Shown in pieces: positions 56,901-64,000 of a stretch of DNA of 64,000 nucleotides. Origin of the DNA: Acholoe squamosa. Its lineage: Eukaryota > Annelida > Polychaeta > Phyllodocida > Polynoidae. The notes beneath the pieces are model-generated. The model was not told where the DNA came from. It saw only the letters and a program-made list of their open reading frames with translations, and ran no database searches. The DNA lies in assembly GCA_949317995.1 (NCBI GenBank), contig OX439050.1, positions 1,798,001-1,862,000 of the forward strand, written 5' to 3'. Within the stretch, counting starts at the first letter, position 1; each line of letters opens with the position of its first letter. A program made the position numbers and the translations under genes.

Positions 56901-59900
56901 TTAACTAAAAAACAAGAAATTCCTATCAGGAACACAAGAAATATGAGTTTGGGAAGTTGAACTGACATGAGGATTTTATTTAGTTTAGAGTAGTATCTAG
57001 TAGCTTGAGCACAGAAACCAGGGCATCAGGAGAAGTCTGAAAGCAGAAATTGTTGACCCAAAACAATCTGTAGATTTGGAGAATGATAAGGATTCTATAT
57101 TATTTTGAGAATGCTGTCGAACTACCACATTGGCTGATGTAAGCACTCCCGACTGCACAGTGAGAATAGAAGCTGTATTGCTGTGTGGATGTCAGGTTGG
57201 CAGTGCTTCTGAAGTTTCCATCAATGTCACTAAAATCTCCCCTTAGATTTTAAGGTGGCAATTTGATTGGAGCTTTCTGACAGCTAAGACTCCTGATCAC
57301 AAGTCCAAGTATGATACAAAAATAAATTCGATCCTACGTCATCAAACAAGAAATATAAACATTCATCATAATAATACATGGGTACAAATCGAGAAACGTG
57401 GACCTGAAAAACAAGGAGCAGATGAAACAGAAAACCAAAAAAAGTAATCAAAAATATAAAGTTTAACTAAAAAACAAGAAATTCCTATCAGGAACACAAG
57501 AAATATGAGTTTGGGAAGTTGAACTGACATGAGGATTTCATTTAGTTTAGAGTAGTATCTAGTAGCTTGAGCACAGAAACCAGGGCATCAGGAGAAGTCT
57601 GAAAGCAGAAATGGTTGACCCAAAACAATCTGTAGATTTGGAGAATGATAAGGATTCTATATTATTTTGAGAATGCTGTCGAACTACCACATTGGCTGAT
57701 GTGAGCACTCCCGACTGCACAGTGAGAATAGAAGCTGTATTGCTGTGTGGATGTCGTGTTGGTAGTGCTTCTGAAGTTTCCATCAATGTCACTGAAATCT
57801 CCCCTTAGATTTGAAGGTGGCAATTTGATTGGAGCTTTCTGACAGCTAAGCATCCTGATAACAAGTCCAAGTATGATACAAAAATAAATTCGATCCTACG
57901 TCATCAAACAAGAAATATAAACATTCATCATAATAATACATGGGTACAAATCGAGAAACATGGACCTGAAAAACAAGGAGCAGATGAAACAGAAAATCAA
58001 AAAAAGTAGTCAAAAATATAAAGTTTAACCAAAAAACAAGAAATTCCTATCAGGTACACAAGAAATATGAGATCGTGGAGTTGAACTGACATGAGGATTT
58101 TATTTAGTTTAGAGTAGTATCTAGTGGCTTGAGCACAGAAACCAGGGCATCAGGAGAAGTCTGAAAGCAGAAAAGGTTGATTCAAAATAATCTGTAGATT
58201 TGGAGAATGATAAGGATTCTATATTATTTTGAGAATGCTGTCAAACTACCACATTGCCTGATGTGAGCACTCCCGACTGCACAGTGAGAATAGAAGCTGT
58301 ATTGCTGTGTGGATGTCGTGTTGGTAGTGCTTCTGAAGTTTCCGTCAATGTCACTGAAATCTCTCCTTAGATTTGAAGGTGGCAATTTGATTGGAGCTTT
58401 CTGACAGCTAAGAATCCTGATCACAAGTCCAAGTATGATACAAAAATAAATTCGATCCTACATCATCAAACAAGAAATATAAACATTTATCATAATAATA
58501 CACGGGTGCAAATAAAGAAACATGGACCTGAAAAACAAGGAGCAGATGAAACAGAAAACCAAAAAAAGTAATCAAAAATATAAAGTTTAACTAAAGAACA
58601 AGAAATTCCTATCAGGTACAGAAGAAATATGAGATCGAGAAGTTGAACTGACATGAGGATTTTATTTAGTTTAGAGTAGTATCTAGTTGCTTGAGAACAG
58701 GAACCAGGGCATCAGGAGAAGTCAGAAAGCAGAAATGGTTGACTCAAAATAATCTATAGATTTGGATGATGACAGGGATTCTATATTTTTTTGCAAATGC
58801 TGTCGAACTACCACATTGGCTGATGTGAGCACTCCCGACTGCACAGTGAGAATAGAAGCTGTATTGCTGTGTGGATGTCGTGTTGGTAGTGCTTCTGAAG
58901 TTTCCATCAATGTCACTGAAATCTCCCCTTAGATTTGAAGGTGGCAATTTGATGGGAGCTTTATGACAACTAAGAATCCTGATCACAAGTCCAAGTATGA
59001 TACAAAAATAAATTCGATCCTACATCATCAAACAAGAAATATAAACATTTATCATAATAATACACGGGTGCAAATAAAGAAACATGGACCTGAAAAACAA
59101 GGAGCAGATGAAACAGAAAACCAAAAAAAGTAATCAAAAATATAAAGTTTAACTAAAGAACAAGAAATTCCTATCAGGAACACAAGAAATATGAGATCGG
59201 GAAGTTGAACTGACATGAGGATTTTATTTAGTTTAGAGTAGTATCTAGTTGCTTGAGAACAGGAACAAGGGCATCAGGAGAAGTCAGAAAGCAGAAATGG
59301 TTGACTCAAAATAATCTATAGATTTGGATAATGACAGGGATTCTATATTTTTTTGCGAATGCTGTTGAACTACCACATTGGCTGATGTGAGCACTCCCGA
59401 CTGCACAGTGAGAATAGAAGCTGTATTGCTGTGTGGATGTCGTGTTGGTAGTGCTTCTGAAGTTTCCATCAATGTCACTGAAATCTCCCCTTAGATTTTA
59501 AGGTGGCAATTTGATTGAAGCTTTCTGACAGCTAAGAATCCTGATCACAAGTCTAAGTATGATACAAAAATAAATTTGATCCTACATCATCATACAAGAA
59601 ATATAAACATTCATCATAATAATACATGGGTAAAAATCGAGAAACATGGACCTGAAAAACAAGGAGCAGATGAAACAGAAAACCAAAAAAAGTAGTCAAA
59701 AATATAAAGTTTAACCAAAAAACAAGAAATTCCTATCAGGTACACAAGAAATATGAGATCGGGGAGTTGAACTGACATGAGGATTTTATTTAGTTTAGAG
59801 TAGTATCTAGTAGCTTGAGCACAGAAACCAGGGCATCAGGAGAAGTCTGAAAGCAGAAATGGTTGACCCAAAACAATCTGTAGATTAGGAGAATGATAGG

Positions 59901-62900
59901 GATTCTATATTATTTTGAGAATGCTGTCGAACTACCACATTGGCTGATGTGAGCACTCCCGACTGCACAGTGAGAATAGAAGCTGTATTGCTGTGTGGAT
60001 GTCAGGTTGGCAATGCTTCTGAAGTTTCCATCAATGTCACTAAAATCTCCCCTTAGATTTTAAGGTGGCAATTTGATTGGAGCTTTCTGACAGCTAAGAC
60101 TCCTGATCACAAGTCCAAGTATGATACAAAAATAAATTCGATCCTACGTCATCAAACAAGAAATATAAACATTCATCATAATAATACATGGGTACAAATC
60201 GAGAAATGTGGACCTGAAAAACAAGGAGCAGATGAAACAGAAAACCGAAAAAAGTAATCAAAAATATAAAGTTTAACTAAAAAACAAGAAATTCCTATCA
60301 GGAACACAAGAAATATGAGTTTTGGAAGTTGAACTGACATAAGGATTTTATTTAGTTTAGAGTAGTATCTAGTAGCTTGAGCACAGAAACCAGGGCATCA
60401 GGAGAAGTCTGAAAGCAGAAATGGTTGACCCAAAACAATCTGTAGATTTGGAGAATGATAAGGATTCTATATTATTTTGAGAATGCTGTCGAACTACCAC
60501 ATTGGCTGATGTGAGCACTCCCGACTGCACAGTGAGAATAGAAGCTGTATTGCTGTGTGGATGTCGTGTTGGTAGTGCTTCTGAAGTTTCCATCAATGTC
60601 ACTGAAATCTCCCCTTAGATTTGAAGGTGGCAATTTGATTGGAGCTTTCTGACAGCTAAGCATCCTGATAACAAGTCCAAGTATGATACAAAAATAAATT
60701 CGATCCTACGTCATCAAACAAGAAATATAAACATTCATCATAATAATACATGGGTACAAATCGAGAAACATGGACCTGAAAAACAAGGAGCAGATGAAAC
60801 AGAAAACCAAAAAAAGTAATCAAAAATATAAAGTTTAACTAAAAAACAAGAAATTCCTATCAGGAACACAAGAAATATGAGTTTGGGAAGTTGAACTGAC
60901 ATGAGGATTTTATTTAGTTTAGAGTAGTATCTAGTTGCTTGAGCACAGAAACCAGGGCATCAGGAGAAGTCTGAAAGCAGAAAAGGTTGATTCAAAATAA
61001 TCTGTAGATTTGGAGAATGATAGGGATTCTATATTATTTTGAGAATGCTGTCAAACTACCACATTGGCTGATGTGAGCACTCCCGACTGCACAGTGAGAA
61101 TAGAAGCTGTATTGCTGTGTGGATGTCGTGTTGGTAGTGCTTCTGAAGTTTCCATCAATGTCACTAAAATCTCCCCTTAGATTTTAAGGTGGCAATTTGA
61201 TTGGAGCTTTCTGACAGCTAAGAATCCTGATCACAAGTCCAAGTATGATACAAAAATAAATTTGATCCTACATCATCAAACAAGAAATATAAACATTCAT
61301 CATAATAATACATGGGTACAAATCGAGAAATGTGCACCTGAAAAACAAGGAGCAGATGAAACAGAAAACCGAAAAAAGTAATCAAAAATATAAAGTTTAA
61401 CTAAAAAACAAGAAATTCCTATCAGGAACACAAGAAATATGAGTTTGGGAAGTTGAACTGACATGAGGATTTTATTTAGTTTTGAGTAGTATCTAGTAGC
61501 TTGAGCACAGAAACCAGGGCATCAGGAGAAGTCTGAAAGCAGAAATGGTTGACCCAAAACAATCTGTAGATTTGGAGAATGATAAGGATTCTATATTATT
61601 TTGAGAATGCTGTCGAACTACCACATTGGCTGATGTGAGCACTCCCGACTGCACAGTGAGAATAGAAGCTGTATTGCTGTGTGGATGTCGTGTTGGTAGT
61701 GCTTCTGAAGTTTCCATCAATGTCACTGAAATCTCCCCTTAGATTTGAAGGTGGCAATTTGATTTGAGCTTTCTGACAGCTAAGCATCCTGATAACAAGT
61801 CCAAGTATGATACAAAAATAAATTCGATCCTACGTCATCAAACAAGAAATATAAACATTCATCATAATAATACACGGGTACAAATCGAGAAACATGGACC
61901 TGAAAAACAAGGAGCAGATGAAACAGAAAACCAAAAAAAGTAATCAAAAATATAAAGTTTAACTAAAGAACAAGAAATTCCTATCAGGAACACAAGAAAT
62001 ATGAGATCGGGAAGTTGAACTGACATGAGGATTTTATTTAGTTTAGAGTAGTATCTAGTTGCTTGAGAACAGGAACAATGGCATCAGGAGAAGTCAGAAA
62101 GCAGAAATGGTTGACTCAAAATAATCTATAGATTTGGATAATGACAGGGATTCTATATTTTTTTGCGAATGCTGTTGAACTACCACATTGGCTGATGTGA
62201 GCACTCCCGACTGCACAGTGAGAATAGAAGCTGTATTGCTGTGTGGATGTCGTGTTGGTAATGCTTCTGAAGTTTCATCAATGTCACTGAAATCTCCCCT
62301 TAGATTTGAAGGTGGCAATTTGATTGGAGCTTTCTGACAGCTAAGAATCCTGATCACAAGTCCAAGTATGATACAAAAATAAATTTGATCCTACATCATC
62401 ATACAAAAATATAAACATTCATCATAATAATACATGGGTACAAATCGAGAAACATGGACCTGAAAAACAAGGAGCAGATGAAACAGAAAACCAAAAAAAG
62501 TAATCAAAAATATAAAGTTTAACTAAAAAACAAGAAATTCCTATCAGGAACACAAGAAATATGAGTTTGGGAAGTTGAACTGACATGAGGATTTTATTTA
62601 GTTTAGAGTAGTATCTAGTAGCTTGAGCACAGAAACCAGGGCATCAGGAGAAGTCTGAAAGCAGAAATTGTTGACCCAAAACAATCTGTAGATTTGGAGA
62701 ATGATAAGGATTCTATATTATTTTGAGAATGCTGTCGAACTACCACATTGGCTGATGTAAGCACTCCCGACTGCACAGTGAGAATAGAAGCTGTATTGCT
62801 GTGTGGATGTCAGGTTGGCAGTGCTTCTGAAGTTTCCATCAATGTCACTAAAATCTCCCCTTAGATTTTAAGGTGGCAATTTGATTGGAGCTTTCTGACA

Positions 62901-64000
62901 GCTAAGACTCCTGATCACAAGTCCAAGTATGATACAAAAATAAATTCGATCCTACGTCATCAAACAAGAAATATAAACATTCATCATAATAATACATGGG
63001 TACAAATCGAGAAATGTGGACCTGAAAAACAAGGAGCAGATGAAACAGAAAACCGAAAAAAGTAATCAAAAATATAAAGTTTAACTAAAAAACAAGAAAT
63101 TCCTATCAGGAACACAAGAAATATGAGTTTGGGAAGTTGAACTGACATGAGGATTTTATTTAGTTTAGAGTAGTATCTAGTAGCTTGAGCACAGAAACCA
63201 GGGCATCAGGAGAAGTCTGAAAGCAGAAATGGTTGACCCAAAACAATCTGTAGATTTGGAGAATGATAAGGATTCTATATTATTTTGAGAATGCTGTCGA
63301 ACTACCACATTGGCTGATGTGAGCACTCCCGACTGCACAGTGAGAATAGAAGCTGTATTGCTGTGTGGATGTCGTGTTGGTAGTGCTTCTGAAGTTTCCA
63401 TCAATGTCACTGAAATCTCCCCTTAGATTTGAAGGTGGCAATTTGATTTGAGCTTTCTGACAGCTAAGCATCCTGATAACAAGTCCAAGTATGATACAAA
63501 AATAAATTCGATCCTACGTCATCAAACAAGAAATATAAACATTCATCATAATAATACATGGGTACAAATCGAGAAACATGGACCTGAAAAACAAGGAGCA
63601 GATGAAACAGAAAATCAAAAAAAGTAGTCAAAAATATAAAGTTTAACCAAAAAACAAGAAATTCCTATCAGGTACACAAGAAATATGAGATCGTGGAGTT
63701 GAACTGACATGAGGATTTTATTTAGTTTAGAGTAGTATCTAGTGGCTTGAGCACAGAAACCAGGGCATCAGGAGAAGTCTGAAAGCAGAAAAGGTTGATT
63801 CAAAATAATCTGTAGATTTGGAGAATGATAAGGATTCTATATTATTTTGAGAATGCTGTCAAACTACCACATTGCCTGATGTGAGCACTCCCGACTGCAC
63901 AGTGAGAATAGAAGCTGTATTGCTGTGTGGATGTCGTGTTGGTAGTGCTTCTGAAGTTTCCGTCAATGTCACTGAAATCTCTCCTTAGATTTGAAGGTGG

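Larger units (their letters stand above)
34505..64000 (+). repeat. 562-bp satellite array, about 52 monomers, higher-order organised
   Basis: Head-to-tail monomers of about 562 bp, continuing past the window end. Every monomer carries landmarks such as GTGAGCACTCCCGACTGCAC, ACACAAGAAATATGAG and TTTTATTTAGTTTAGAGTAG. Two monomer classes exist: A (GACTCAAAATAATCTATAG and TTTTTTTGCGAATGC) and B (GACCCAAAACAATCTGTAG and TATTATTTTGAGAATGC). Monomers at the left edge (34.5-36.9 kb) are the most diverged and include a shortened one. Minus-strand frames of 63-103 codons recur in each monomer but vary in length and are broken by single substitutions, so they are not genes. Confidence 0.97.
42007..64000 (+). 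repeat. 11-mer higher-order repeat with register jumps
   Basis: Monomer types run in the order a3-b1-b2-b3-b4-a5-b6-b7-b8-b9-a10 (about 6.18 kb). Full copy: 42,047-48,607 (plus the LTR). Partial copies: 48,608-50,293 (a3, b1, hybrid b2/b9), 50,294-54,187 (a3 to b6), 54,188-59,283 (b2 to b6 then b7 to a10) and 59,284-64,000 (a3 to a5, then b7 onward). Types were recognised by private changes such as AACAATGGCATC (a5), ACATCGGCTGATG (b6), GATGTAAGCACTCC (b7) and ACATTGCCTGATG (b9). Confidence 0.85.

Noticed and set aside
34837-63471. Recurrent minus-strand frames of 63-103 codons in every satellite monomer
   Set aside because: Length changes with single substitutions between monomers, two overlapping phases are equally open, and no start context or codon-level conservation is visible; explained by the tandem repeat.
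34505-64000. CRISPR-like array
   Set aside because: Repeats are contiguous 562-bp monomers without unique spacers, in an animal-type repeat landscape.

Overview
The window looks like animal nuclear DNA from a subtelomeric or other heterochromatic domain. Three things point there: long degenerate TTAGGG/CCCTAA blocks, a mix of animal-type retroelements (Ngaro, LINE, Ty3/gypsy), and a 29.5-kb satellite. I see no cellular protein-coding gene, no bacterial-style gene organisation, no CRISPR and no rRNA or tRNA gene I can support. I cannot name the species. TTAGGG telomeres plus a Ngaro element fit many marine invertebrates and some vertebrates.

Layout. 0-6 kb: duplicated non-coding modules, CTGTCTG-core minisatellites and an unclassified 1.2-kb insertion. 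6-12 kb: two opposed copies of a subtelomere-like module whose telomeric repeats meet tail to tail at about 9.05-9.13 kb, with a 5'-truncated LINE (minus strand) inside the right-hand TTAGGG block. 12.1-17.5 kb: an apparently complete Ngaro-type tyrosine-recombinase retrotransposon, with split direct repeats A1 - ORFs - B1A2 - B2 and three open ORFs (gag-like, RT/RNase H, tyrosine recombinase). 17.5-28 kb: more module copies and minisatellites, a MITE-like element, and a second 5'-truncated LINE with a poly(A) tail. 28-30.4 kb: a module copy that preserves the pre-insertion (empty) Ngaro site, another CCCTAA block and a duplicon. 30.4-32.7 kb: a decayed LINE 3' end next to a Ty3/gypsy 3' remnant (integrase C-terminus, polypurine tract, LTR start), then a CT-rich minisatellite. 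32.7-34.5 kb: no recognisable gene. 34.5-64 kb: about 52 monomers of a 562-bp satellite in nested higher-order repeats (a 3-mer block, then an 11-mer with register jumps), broken once by a 376-bp solo LTR.

How it works together. The only intact functional set is the Ngaro element. Its gag, RT/RNase H and recombinase ORFs and split repeats are what is expected for retrotransposition through a circular DNA integrated by the recombinase. Everything else is repeat-driven: segmental duplication and inversion of one module, minisatellite expansion, unequal exchange in the satellite, and retroelement insertions that serve as relative time markers.
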